DNA of 8,457 nucleotides from positions 1 to 8,457 of the forward strand of contig JAKMFM010000264.1 of NCBI GenBank assembly GCA_022425445.1. Direction: 5' to 3'. Both the position numbers and the translations under genes were made by a program. The notes below the pieces were generated by a model that had not been told where the DNA came from, searched no databases, and saw nothing but the letters and a program-made list of their open reading frames with translations. The stretch comes from Planktomarina sp. (GTDB taxonomy: Bacteria; Pseudomonadota; Alphaproteobacteria; Rhodobacterales; Rhodobacteraceae). Below, piece after piece: positions 1 to 6,739 of the stretch (position 1 is its first letter; each line of letters starts with the position of its first letter).

Positions 1-238
1 GGCGCGGCAAAGCAGCCGGCTCAGAGCCTCCATAGCCCGCCCGAGAGTAGGTACAGACCCCCCAGCCCGTCGCAGCATTGAGTCGATTGGGAAAGTCACG
101 CCAAAGATCGCGTGACCCTAGCCCCTCGTGCAGCAACACCAAGGTCGGGGCCTGACCAGGCGCTGGCCCGAAGCAGCTATATTCCAGCCGATCGCCCCCC
201 GCCTCCAATAGTCCTGCGTCGGCCCATCGGTCACTCAC
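1..238 (-). CDS. alpha/beta hydrolase, N-terminal part (cut by left window edge)
   Basis: Reading the minus strand from a GTG at 238-236 gives 79 open codons to the window edge. The peptide contains LVLLHEGLGSRDLWRDFP (about residues 33-50) and YSRAGYGGSEP (about 64-74). These are the strand-turn and oxyanion-region signatures of an alpha/beta hydrolase, and HEGLGS replaces the more common HGxxG pattern. The nucleophile elbow and the Asp/His of the triad would lie outside the window, so activity cannot be judged. The GTG shares bases with the TGA of the upstream ligase gene (GTGA overlap), and no Shine-Dalgarno sequence is obvious, so translation is probably coupled to the ligase. Hydrolases of this type are known beside benzoate-CoA ligases in aerobic benzoyl-CoA (box) clusters. 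A thioesterase or ester-hydrolase role in that pathway is inference. Confidence 0.82.
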   Translation of the reverse strand, partial: MSDRWADAGLLEAGGDRLEYSCFGPAPGQAPTLVLLHEGLGSRDLWRDFPNRLNAATGWGVCTYSRAGYGGSEPAALPR

Positions 239-1770
239 GAACGGCCGCGCAGTTTGAAGCGTTGGATTTTGCCCGTGGCGGTTTTCGGCAAGTCATCAAT
301 GATCTCGATCCAACGCGGATACTTCCACTTCCCAATTTTTTCTTTAATAAACGAACGTATGCCCTCAAGCTCCTCCACTCCATGCCCGGGTTTAAGCACA
401 ACAAACGCCTTGGGTTTCTCCAAGTCATCCTCACCGCGATGGGCGACCACAGCGGCCTCCAACACCGCTGGAAACGCAATAAGCGCTTGTTCAATCTCAA
501 ATGGGCTGACCCAGATACCTGAGACCTTAAACATATCATCTGTGCGCCCGCAGTAGATGTAACGGCCCGCCGCGCTGCGTTCGTATTTGTCACCCGTGCG
601 GGTCCATTCCCCTTCGAAGGTTCGGCGGGTTTTATCACGTTGATTCCAATAATCGGCCGCTGCAGATCCACCACGGACCAAAAGCTCCCCGACCACGCCA
701 GCGCCGACCTCGGCGCCATCCTCATCCACAAGCCGAACCTCATAGCCAGGAACCGCCGTGCCCGATGTTCCATACTGCACATCTCCGGGCCGGTTGGAGA
801 GGAAAATATGCAACATTTCTGTTGACCCGACCCCGTCTATAATATCAAGGCCCATAAGGTCACGCCACTTGCGGCCAATCTCCTCGGGCAATGCCTCTCC
901 GGCTGAGGTGCAGCAGCGCAGCGGCACTTGAGGCGGCGCCCCGTCGGTCTCCCATTTGTGCAGCAGCGCGGCAAAGAGGGTTGGCACACCGTAGTAAACC
1001 GTCGGTTGATAGGCCGCTAAAATATGACTGACGGTGTCCGGCGTCGGCCGGCCATTAAACAACACGCTGGTGGCCCCAACCGACATGGGAAAAGACATGC
1101 CATTGCCTAGCCCATAGGCAAAAAACAACTTGGCAGCCGAAAATACCCTGTCGTTCTCCTGAATATTTAAAACATGCTTGGCGAATGTTTCGCAGGTGTA
1201 GCGCAATGCGGAATGCACGTGCCGTACGCCCTTCGGCGCCCCGGTTGAACCCGATGAATAAAGCCAAAATGCGATTTCATCACCGGAACACTCCAGCGTT
1301 TCTGCGGCTGTGGTTCCAGCCACAAAGGCGCCCCAAGCCAGGGTTCCTTCTGGCGCCTCTGGGCCGATCACAACAATCTGGCGCACATGCGGCGATTCTT
1401 GCACCGCAGGCCCCACCACATCCCAGAGCTCGTGCGAGACAAAGGCAATCTCAGCACGGCTGTCGCGCAGAATGGCGCTGTAGACGTCACTGGACAACAA
1501 TGTGTTGAGGGCAACCGGCACAACACCGGCCTTGAGCGCGCCCCAGAAAATCAGTGGGAACTCGATTTGATCGAGCACGAACATCGCCGCGCGTGCTTCT
1601 CGGCCAATGCCAGAGCGCATCAATGCATCGGCCACCTGCCCCGCGCCCTCGGCCAGCGCCCCATAGGTCAGCTGCCGCCCGCCCTCCCGAGCTTCCTCAA
1701 ATGCGGTTTTCGCGCCGCGCCCCTCTGCAATGTGCCGATCCACAAACCAATGCGCCGCGTTGCCCGTCAT
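235..1770 (-). CDS. benzoate-CoA ligase family acyl-CoA synthetase
   Basis: This is an ANL-superfamily enzyme of 511 residues that forms aryl-CoA from an aromatic acid, ATP and CoA through an acyl-adenylate, in the cytoplasm. Motifs run in the usual order: P-loop YSSGSTGAPKG (171-181), KLFFAYGLGN (214-223), DGVGSTEMLHIFLSN (312-326), TGD (392-394), the hinge GRTDDMFKVSGIWVSPFEIE (408-427), and the C-terminal PKTATGKIQR (495-504) with catalytic Lys501. The LFFAYGLGN and STEMLHIFLSN stretches resemble benzoate- and 4-hydroxybenzoate-CoA ligases more than acetate or fatty-acid enzymes. Exact substrate is not proven; 2-aminobenzoate or hydroxybenzoate are alternatives. The ATG at 1770 is chosen because a strong ribosome binding site lies 8 bases upstream and the N-terminus then matches the family. 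The frame stays open for 78 more codons upstream (to 2004). The next gene overlaps the stop (GTGA), so the two form an operon. Confidence 0.87.
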   Translation of the reverse strand: MTGNAAHWFVDRHIAEGRGAKTAFEEAREGGRQLTYGALAEGAGQVADALMRSGIGREARAAMFVLDQIEFPLIFWGALKAGVVPVALNTLLSSDVYSAILRDSRAEIAFVSHELWDVVGPAVQESPHVRQIVVIGPEAPEGTLAWGAFVAGTTAAETLECSGDEIAFWLYSSGSTGAPKGVRHVHSALRYTCETFAKHVLNIQENDRVFSAAKLFFAYGLGNGMSFPMSVGATSVLFNGRPTPDTVSHILAAYQPTVYYGVPTLFAALLHKWETDGAPPQVPLRCCTSAGEALPEEIGRKWRDLMGLDIIDGVGSTEMLHIFLSNRPGDVQYGTSGTAVPGYEVRLVDEDGAEVGAGVVGELLVRGGSAAADYWNQRDKTRRTFEGEWTRTGDKYERSAAGRYIYCGRTDDMFKVSGIWVSPFEIEQALIAFPAVLEAAVVAHRGEDDLEKPKAFVVLKPGHGVEELEGIRSFIKEKIGKWKYPRWIEIIDDLPKTATGKIQRFKLRGRS

Positions 1771-2028
1771 GATCAGATCTCCTCTCAAAGAACAATGTAC
1801 CAAGCTGTGCTGCAATGTGCTGTCCAGCCCGATCTTTTGCCAGGCTTGGGCCAGCTCTTGCCAGGACCCTCGGTCTTCTAGGAGCATATGAAATTTGGAG
1901 CCGCCCGCAACCCAGCTGGCCAGCCGCACCGTCAATTCCGTTTTTTCATGGGGCAAAAGGCGGCGCGGTTTGCGGCAAAGAGTTGGCCAAAACCCGCATA
2001 TCACACAAATTAATGCGAAAACTGCGAG
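1771..2028 (-). other. 258-base gap between the cyclo-ligase and the aryl-CoA ligase
   Basis: No gene is recognised here on either strand. On the minus strand the ligase frame continues without a stop for 78 codons above the chosen start. Its codons (for example runs of CTG, GCC, GGC, AAG, ATC, GAC) look fairly coding-like, with roughly two thirds G or C in third position by hand count over 55 codons. The implied peptide matches no family known to the annotator. The gap most likely carries the promoter and operator of the ligase-hydrolase operon. No convincing -35/-10 pair and no intrinsic terminator of the upstream gene were found. Confidence 0.4.
1779..1786 (-). promoter_or_regulatory. ribosome binding site of the benzoate-CoA ligase gene
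   Basis: The minus strand reads GAGAGGAG followed by 8 bases and ATG. This is a near-ideal Shine-Dalgarno sequence and decides the start at 1770 over the more distal in-frame start near 2004. Confidence 0.8.
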
Positions 2029-2040
2029 TTAATGCGAAAA
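2010..2040. repeat. short direct repeat array (TGCGA x3, 10-base period)
   Basis: The twelve bases TTAATGCGAAAA occur at 2010-2021 and again at 2029-2040, and TGCGA occurs at 2013, 2023 and 2033, exactly one helical turn apart. The second copy contains the last codons and stop of the cyclo-ligase gene. The array ends about 240 bases before the ligase start. It may be an operator for the ligase operon or simply a small tandem duplication of the gene end. Confidence 0.55.
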
Positions 2041-2589
2041 ATTCACGACGCGGTCTTCGGTCACAATCATATCTAGCGGTTGATCGGTGGGCTCTAACGG
2101 CAATGCATCCGCTTGCTGTGCATTGAAAGCAAAGCCAATCGCCAACACTGGACCGCGGGCGCGCAACCCCTCCAGAGTGCGATCGTAATACCCACCACCA
2201 TAGCCCAGACGGCCACCCTGCACATCCCAAGCCACAAGCGGCACAATGACAATCTCGGGCACCATCCAGGTGAGTTCGGCGGGAATCAGCGCCTTAAACG
2301 CCCCCTCCACCATCGGCATGCCAGGCTCATAAAGAGCAAAACGCAAGGGCGCCCCAGCCGCCTCAATCACAGGCAGGCCAACCGGTCCATGGGCGGAGGC
2401 CTCTGCCAAAGCCGAAGAGGGATCAATTTCGGTCCCAATGGGCATGAAGCCCGCCACCGGCGCACCACGATAACCGGCCAAAACATCCGACAAAACGCCA
2501 GCGCTGGCCCCGCTTTGCGCCGAATAGGCCCGTTTGCGCCGGGCAAACGCGGCACGCCGCGCCTCAGTCTTTTGCGCCTCGAGAGTCAC
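2029..2589 (-). CDS. 5-formyltetrahydrofolate cyclo-ligase
   Basis: This enzyme converts 5-formyl-THF to 5,10-methenyl-THF using ATP and recycles the inhibitory folate made by serine hydroxymethyltransferase side activity (YgfA/Fau/MTHFS family). At 186 residues it has the usual size. Visible signatures are the basic N-terminal helix (KTEARRAAFARRKR, 7-20), MPIGTEID (49-56), VPLVAWD (116-122), the family hallmark RLGYGGGYYDR (127-137) and PLDMIVTE (171-178). Two starts are possible: TTG at 2601 or GTG at 2589. GTG is preferred because it overlaps the mgtE stop as GTGA, the same arrangement seen at the ligase-hydrolase junction, and still gives a full-length protein. There is no clear Shine-Dalgarno sequence, so translation is probably coupled to mgtE. 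In many proteobacteria 6S RNA sits upstream of this gene; here mgtE takes that place. Confidence 0.9.
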   Translation of the reverse strand: MTLEAQKTEARRAAFARRKRAYSAQSGASAGVLSDVLAGYRGAPVAGFMPIGTEIDPSSALAEASAHGPVGLPVIEAAGAPLRFALYEPGMPMVEGAFKALIPAELTWMVPEIVIVPLVAWDVQGGRLGYGGGYYDRTLEGLRARGPVLAIGFAFNAQQADALPLEPTDQPLDMIVTEDRVVNFSH

Positions 2590-3959
2590 AGCAACATCCA
2601 AGCGGCAAGCCCCAGAAAGGCGAAAAAGCCGACCACATCAGTCACTGTGGTCACAAAGGCACCCGAGGCCAAAGCCGGATCGATGCCAATTTTCTCCAAA
2701 ACAACTGGGATCACCGTGCCGGCCAGCCCGGCGACAACCATATTGAGCACCATAGCCAGCGCCAGGACCCACCCAATGATCGAGGAGCCAAACCAAAAGC
2801 ATCCAACAACACCGAGAACCATTGCAAAGATTATGCCATTGAGCAGCCCCACCAAGACTTCACGACGGATAACCCGCCAAACGTTGGAGGTGGTCAAATC
2901 TTTGGTGGCTATGGCCCGCACCGCCACGGTAAGCGACTGCGTGCCGGCATTGCCCCCCATAGATGCAACAATCGGCATCAAAACCGCGAGCGCCACGAAT
3001 TGCGCAATCGTGGTTTCAAACATGGAAATCACCAAGGAGGCTATGATCGCCGTTGCCAGGTTCACCGCAAGCCAAGGCAGCCGGCCGCGTGTCGTATCCA
3101 AGACACTGTCCGACAGTGAGCCTTCCCCAACCCCCGCAAGACGCATCATGTCCTCTTCATATTCCTCATCAAGCACGATCATCGCGTCATCAATTGTAAT
3201 CACCCCAACAAGCCGATCATCGGCGTCGACAACTGGAGCGGAGATGAGATGATATTGATTAAAGGAATAGGCCACGTCTTTTTCTGGTTGATCGACGGGA
3301 ATTGTGCGAAAACTGTCTTCCGCAATCTCAAGCATCGGCGTGGCGCGCCTGGAGCCCAAAAGTTTGCCAAGTGTGACATAGCCCGTTGGACGCAGACGCG
3401 GGTCAATGAGGATCATATGGTAAAACTGTTCGGGTAAATCTTCTTGGCGGCGCAGGTAATCAATCGCTTGCCCCACGTTCCAATGCTCCGGCGCCATGAC
3501 AACTTCACGCTGCATCAACCGGCCGGCTGATTCCTCTGGGAAGGAGAGCGATTGCTCAACAACAACCCGCTCCGCATCATCCAATGCGTCAAGAATGGCC
3601 TCTTGTTGCGGCTCGTCGAGATCTTCAAGCAGATCAACCACATCGTCAGAATCCAGGTCGCGCACCGCCACGGCCAGCTCAGCAGCGTCCAGCCCGTCGA
3701 TGATTTCCTCACGGATACTGTCATCCAGCTCCGATAATACATCACCATCGATTCCGTCTTTCCACAGGCGCAATATACCAGCGCGAACAACGTCGCTCAC
3801 CTGCTCTAAAAGGTCAGCGATATCAGCAGGGTGCAAAGGGTCAAGCAGTGCATTAAGCCGTTGAGTATCTTCATGTTCCACCGCCACACGGACATCAGAT
3901 ACCCGCTCGGCATCTAAAACGTTGTTTGGCTCGACGGAAGGATCATAAAGAGTTGTCAT
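2586..3959 (-). CDS. mgtE: magnesium transporter MgtE
   Basis: This is an inner-membrane Mg2+ channel/transporter of 457 residues, the normal family length. Domain order is complete: an acidic helical N domain (about 20-140), a tandem CBS domain beginning near PEESAGRLM (141-149) and ending near 265 (VGVITIDDAM), a plug helix (about 266-295), and five membrane segments (about 295-315, 320-345, 367-390, 393-417, 432-456). The pore signature MGGNAGTQ (334-341) and the ion-site aspartate Asp441 in TTVTDVVG, equivalent to Asp432 of the Thermus thermophilus protein, are present. The many Asp/Glu in the N and CBS domains fit Mg2+-dependent gating. The start at 3959 follows AAGG at 3968-3965 with a 5-base spacer. 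The gene is divergent from guanine deaminase with only 71 bases between, too little for an M-box riboswitch. The downstream cyclo-ligase gene overlaps its end. Confidence 0.96.
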   Translation of the reverse strand: MTTLYDPSVEPNNVLDAERVSDVRVAVEHEDTQRLNALLDPLHPADIADLLEQVSDVVRAGILRLWKDGIDGDVLSELDDSIREEIIDGLDAAELAVAVRDLDSDDVVDLLEDLDEPQQEAILDALDDAERVVVEQSLSFPEESAGRLMQREVVMAPEHWNVGQAIDYLRRQEDLPEQFYHMILIDPRLRPTGYVTLGKLLGSRRATPMLEIAEDSFRTIPVDQPEKDVAYSFNQYHLISAPVVDADDRLVGVITIDDAMIVLDEEYEEDMMRLAGVGEGSLSDSVLDTTRGRLPWLAVNLATAIIASLVISMFETTIAQFVALAVLMPIVASMGGNAGTQSLTVAVRAIATKDLTTSNVWRVIRREVLVGLLNGIIFAMVLGVVGCFWFGSSIIGWVLALAMVLNMVVAGLAGTVIPVVLEKIGIDPALASGAFVTTVTDVVGFFAFLGLAAWMLL

Positions 3960-4030
3960 ACCTGCCTTTACGAAGTCTCATTTCATATGACAAGATAAAG
4001 TCAGGCAAAAGAATTTTTGGAAAGCTTTTC
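3960..4030. promoter_or_regulatory. divergent mgtE / guanine deaminase promoter region
   Basis: These 71 bases separate two divergent starts and are AT-richer than the genes. They carry a ribosome binding site for each gene (AAGG at 3965-3968 on the minus strand; GGAAAG at 4019-4024 on the plus strand, 6 bases from ATG) and a perfect 8-base palindrome TCATATGA at 3983-3990. A convincing -35/-10 pair was not found for either direction. At least one promoter may lie within the neighbouring coding sequence. Confidence 0.45.
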
Positions 4031-5317
4031 ATGGCCGACACACTTCTTCTCGGACAAACCCTATGTTTCACAGGCGACCCTTTCAAGGCGCCCTGGCCAG
4101 ACGTGACCCAGCACAGGCGAGATGGAGCTGTTTTACTGCAGAGAGGTAAAATTGCTGAAGTTGGCGCGCGCGCGGCGCTCTGCCAAGCCCATCCGCAGGC
4201 CAAAATCGTCGATTACGGTGCGGATCTCATCGTTCCGGGCTTTGTCGATGCGCATGTGCATTATCCGCAAACCGCCATTATCGCCAGCTGGGGCAAGCGA
4301 TTGATTGACTGGCTGAACAGCTATACGTTTCCAGAGGAAATACGTTTGGCAGATCCTGATTACGCCACCAAAATTGCCAGCCGCTATCTCGACATTGCCC
4401 TCAGTCATGGCACAACCACCATGGCCAGCTTTTGCACCACCGCGCCTACTTCTGTTACCGCCTATTTTAAGGCGGCCGAGGCGCGCGGAATGCGTGTAGT
4501 GGGGGGCAAAACCTGTATGGATCGCAATGCGCCCACAGGTCTGATCGACACGGCGCAATCGGCTTATGATGACAGCAAAGAATTGATCGATACCTGGCAC
4601 GGCCGGGGCCGCGTGAGCTATGCCATCACCCCTCGGTTTTCACCAACATCAACCCCAGAGCAGCTTGCCGCATTGGGCGGGCTCTGGCAGGAGCGTCCCG
4701 ATTGTTTGATGCAAACGCACCTGTCTGAACAAACTGAAGAAATCGCCTGGGTTCGCAGCCTGTTCCCTGAGGCCCGCGACTATCTCGAGACCTACGCGCA
4801 ATTTGGCCTGCTAGGCGCGCGTGGCCTTTATGGCCATGCCATCCATCTTGAGCCAAGCGAGATCGACCGGTTGGCCGAGATCGGCGCCTCTGTGGTGCAT
4901 TGTCCAACATCCAATACTTTTATTGGATCTGGTCTTTTTGACCTCATGGGCCTGACGCACGCGGGGGTTGGTCTGGGGCTGGCCACAGATATTGGCGGTG
5001 GGTCTAATTTCTCGATGCTGCGCACAATGGCGGCGGCATATGAGGTGGCGCAGCTGTGCGGCCAAGCGCTGCATCCGGCGCAGCTCATGTGGTTGGCCTC
5101 TGAAGGTTCGGCACATGCGTTGCACCTCTCTGGCACCATCGGTCACCTAGGTGCAGGGGCCGAAGCAGACCTTTGTATTCTCAACCTGAGCTCCACCGCA
5201 GCAATCGCCCAGCGCCATGACCACGCCAATGATTTTTGGGAAAGCCTATTTCCGACGGTTATGATGGGCGATGACCGAGCCATTCGGCAGGTCTGGGTGG
5301 CGGGCGTTCCGGTTTAG
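4031..5317 (+). CDS. guaD: guanine deaminase
   Basis: This amidohydrolase-superfamily enzyme hydrolyses guanine to xanthine and ammonia in the cytoplasm. The 428-residue length fits the family. Metal and catalytic residues are visible: PGFVDAHVHYPQT with His75 and His77 (69-81), QTHLSEQ with His230 and Glu233 (228-234), GHAIHLE with His269 (268-274) and Asp320 in LATDIGGGSNFSM (317-329). TPRFSPT (200-206) matches the guanine-binding arginine region of guanine deaminases, and the DIGGGSNFSM stretch separates this group from cytosine and s-triazine deaminases. The ATG at 4031 is chosen over the upstream in-frame start at 3926, which would overlap mgtE, because it has GGAAAG 6 bases upstream and begins with the typical MADTLLLG. 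The gene is divergent from mgtE and convergent with a second purine deaminase, fitting purine salvage or use as a nitrogen source. Confidence 0.93.
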   Translation: MADTLLLGQTLCFTGDPFKAPWPDVTQHRRDGAVLLQRGKIAEVGARAALCQAHPQAKIVDYGADLIVPGFVDAHVHYPQTAIIASWGKRLIDWLNSYTFPEEIRLADPDYATKIASRYLDIALSHGTTTMASFCTTAPTSVTAYFKAAEARGMRVVGGKTCMDRNAPTGLIDTAQSAYDDSKELIDTWHGRGRVSYAITPRFSPTSTPEQLAALGGLWQERPDCLMQTHLSEQTEEIAWVRSLFPEARDYLETYAQFGLLGARGLYGHAIHLEPSEIDRLAEIGASVVHCPTSNTFIGSGLFDLMGLTHAGVGLGLATDIGGGSNFSMLRTMAAAYEVAQLCGQALHPAQLMWLASEGSAHALHLSGTIGHLGAGAEADLCILNLSSTAAIAQRHDHANDFWESLFPTVMMGDDRAIRQVWVAGVPV

Positions 5318-5395
5318 GGCATATGCCGCCAGACTGGACACAGGCTTGGCAGATCGACTAGGTCGATAATTCACCTCATGCGCTTTTTGGCAAGC
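5318..5395. terminator. convergent intergenic region with nested inverted repeats
   Basis: The 78 bases between two converging genes hold a palindrome GGCATATGCC (5318-5327) and a small hairpin ATCGAC-TAG-GTCGAT (5353-5367). Both are next to or inside an outer 7-base inverted repeat, AGGCTTG (5342-5348) with CAAGCCT (5391-5397), which touches the stop of the minus-strand gene. A TTTTT run sits at 5384-5388, 16 bases after the small hairpin, so this is not a canonical intrinsic terminator. Position suggests a role in ending both transcripts, but that is inference. Confidence 0.3.
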
Positions 5396-6739
5396 CTAAA
5401 CACGCTCTTGTAGCGCCCGCATTTGCTGATTTTGTTGGCGCGCCAAGGCGCGTTGATCTAAGGTGGTGATGCGCCCCTGTGACACCAACTGCTTGCCATT
5501 GACAAAAACATCGCGGGCCAAAGTTGGACCCGCCAAAAGGATCGCGGCGGGGTCCCAATTTCCGGCAGCACTGACATCGCCCATGTCCCAAATTACCACA
5601 TCCGCACATTTACCGGGCGCCAGGCTGCCACAATCCTCTCGGCCCAGAACTTGCGCCCCGCCCAAAGTAGCAATCTCAAGGGCTTCTCCCGGTGACATTG
5701 CCCCAGCCCCATAGGCCAGTCGTTGCAGTAACAGCGTCTGGCGCGCTTCGGCCATTAGGTTGCCGGCATCATTGGAGGCCGATCCATCAACCCCAAGCCC
5801 GACCGGCACACGCGCATCTCGCATCGCCCGCACCGGCGCAATGCCTGAAGCCAAACGGCAGTTTGAGCAGGGGCAATGCGCAACCCCGGTTTGGGTCCGC
5901 GAAAACAGAGCGATTTCCTCTGCATCTAGCTTGACACAATGCGCATGCCACACGTCCGGCCCGGTCCAGCCCAAATCTTCGGCATATTGCCCGGGCCGCA
6001 TCCCAAATTTTTCCAAACTGTAAGCTATGTCTTCATCATTTTCTGCCAAATGCGTATGCATCATCACCCCTTTGTCACGGGCCAAGAGCGCAGCATCACG
6101 CATCAATTCGCGGCTGACCGAAAAGGGCGAGCAGGGGGCAACTCCGACCCGGCACATAGAGCCTGGGCACGGATCATGAAAGCCATCGATGACTCGGATC
6201 ATATCCTCAAGAATATCCGCCTCACGCTCGACCAAATCATCTGGCGGCAAACCTCCCGTGCTTTCGCCAATGCTCATCGCCCCGCGTGTGGGGTGAAACC
6301 GCATGCCGATCTCTTGCGCGGCGTGAATCGTATCTTCCAGTCGCGTTCCATTAGGATAGAGATACAGGTGATCTGACGTGGTTGTGCAACCCGCCAAAAG
6401 AAGTTCCGCCATCCCCACTTGAGCGGAAACAAAAAAGTCATCCGGACGCATAGCCGCCCAAGTTGGATAGAGCACTTGTAGCCAGCCAAAAAGTGCGGCG
6501 TCTTGCCCAGCGGGTACCGCTCGGGTCATCGTTTGATACAGATGGTGATGGGTATTGACCAATCCGGGCGTGACCAAACAGCCCTCCGCATTGACCACAG
6601 TGCAGCCCGCCGCCGGCAGATCACGCCCCACCGCCACAATGCGCCCATCGCGCATCAACACATCCCCCGACGGGACAGCCCGCCGCATCTCATCCATCGT
6701 CAGCACCAAACCGGCGTTTTGAATAAGCGTATCAGCCAA
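5396..6739 (-). CDS. amidohydrolase, probably 8-oxoguanine deaminase
   Basis: This is a 447-residue metal-dependent deaminase of the AtzA/TrzN-like branch. Metal ligands and catalytic residues are visible: VTPGLVNTHHHLYQT with His64 and His66 (56-70), HTHLAEND with His230 and Glu233, WHAHC with His267, HCPCSNCRLASGIAP (288-302) and Asp318 in LGVDGSASNDAGNLM. The HHHLYQTMTRA start and the SASNDAGNLMAEARQ block are typical of proteins annotated as 8-oxoguanine deaminase, which makes urate from the oxidised base. Other amino-hydrolases of s-triazine or purine type remain possible. The TTG at 6739 is preferred: it has GAGGTG just upstream, yields the conserved start ADTLIQNAG, and overlaps the upstream phosphatase stop by 8 bases. 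An ATG at 6775 would add 12 residues that do not resemble the family. The neighbouring guanine deaminase supports a purine role. Confidence 0.75.
   Translation of the reverse strand: MADTLIQNAGLVLTMDEMRRAVPSGDVLMRDGRIVAVGRDLPAAGCTVVNAEGCLVTPGLVNTHHHLYQTMTRAVPAGQDAALFGWLQVLYPTWAAMRPDDFFVSAQVGMAELLLAGCTTTSDHLYLYPNGTRLEDTIHAAQEIGMRFHPTRGAMSIGESTGGLPPDDLVEREADILEDMIRVIDGFHDPCPGSMCRVGVAPCSPFSVSRELMRDAALLARDKGVMMHTHLAENDEDIAYSLEKFGMRPGQYAEDLGWTGPDVWHAHCVKLDAEEIALFSRTQTGVAHCPCSNCRLASGIAPVRAMRDARVPVGLGVDGSASNDAGNLMAEARQTLLLQRLAYGAGAMSPGEALEIATLGGAQVLGREDCGSLAPGKCADVVIWDMGDVSAAGNWDPAAILLAGPTLARDVFVNGKQLVSQGRITTLDQRALARQQNQQMRALQERV

Noticed and set aside
1387..1881. Plus-strand open frame of 164 codons opposite the ligase
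   Set aside because: Antisense to conserved ligase motifs; the product is rich in Arg, Pro and His with no recognisable fold.
1771..2028. 6S RNA gene next to the cyclo-ligase
   Set aside because: 6S RNA often neighbours this gene, but the gap is downstream of it and no long closing stem between its ends could be seen; upstream is the overlapping mgtE gene.
2113..3252. Long plus-strand open frame of 379 codons opposite the cyclo-ligase and mgtE genes
   Set aside because: It is antisense to two well-supported genes, and its product is a low-complexity Thr/Ser/Arg/Pro-rich sequence with no domain. This is the usual shadow of a GC-rich coding strand.
3926..4030. In-frame upstream extension of guanine deaminase
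   Set aside because: It would overlap the mgtE start, adds 35 residues unlike the family, and the ATG at 4031 has a good ribosome binding site.
3960..4030. M-box or other Mg2+ riboswitch before mgtE
   Set aside because: Only 71 bases are available, shared with a divergent gene, and no suitable stems or terminator hairpin are visible.
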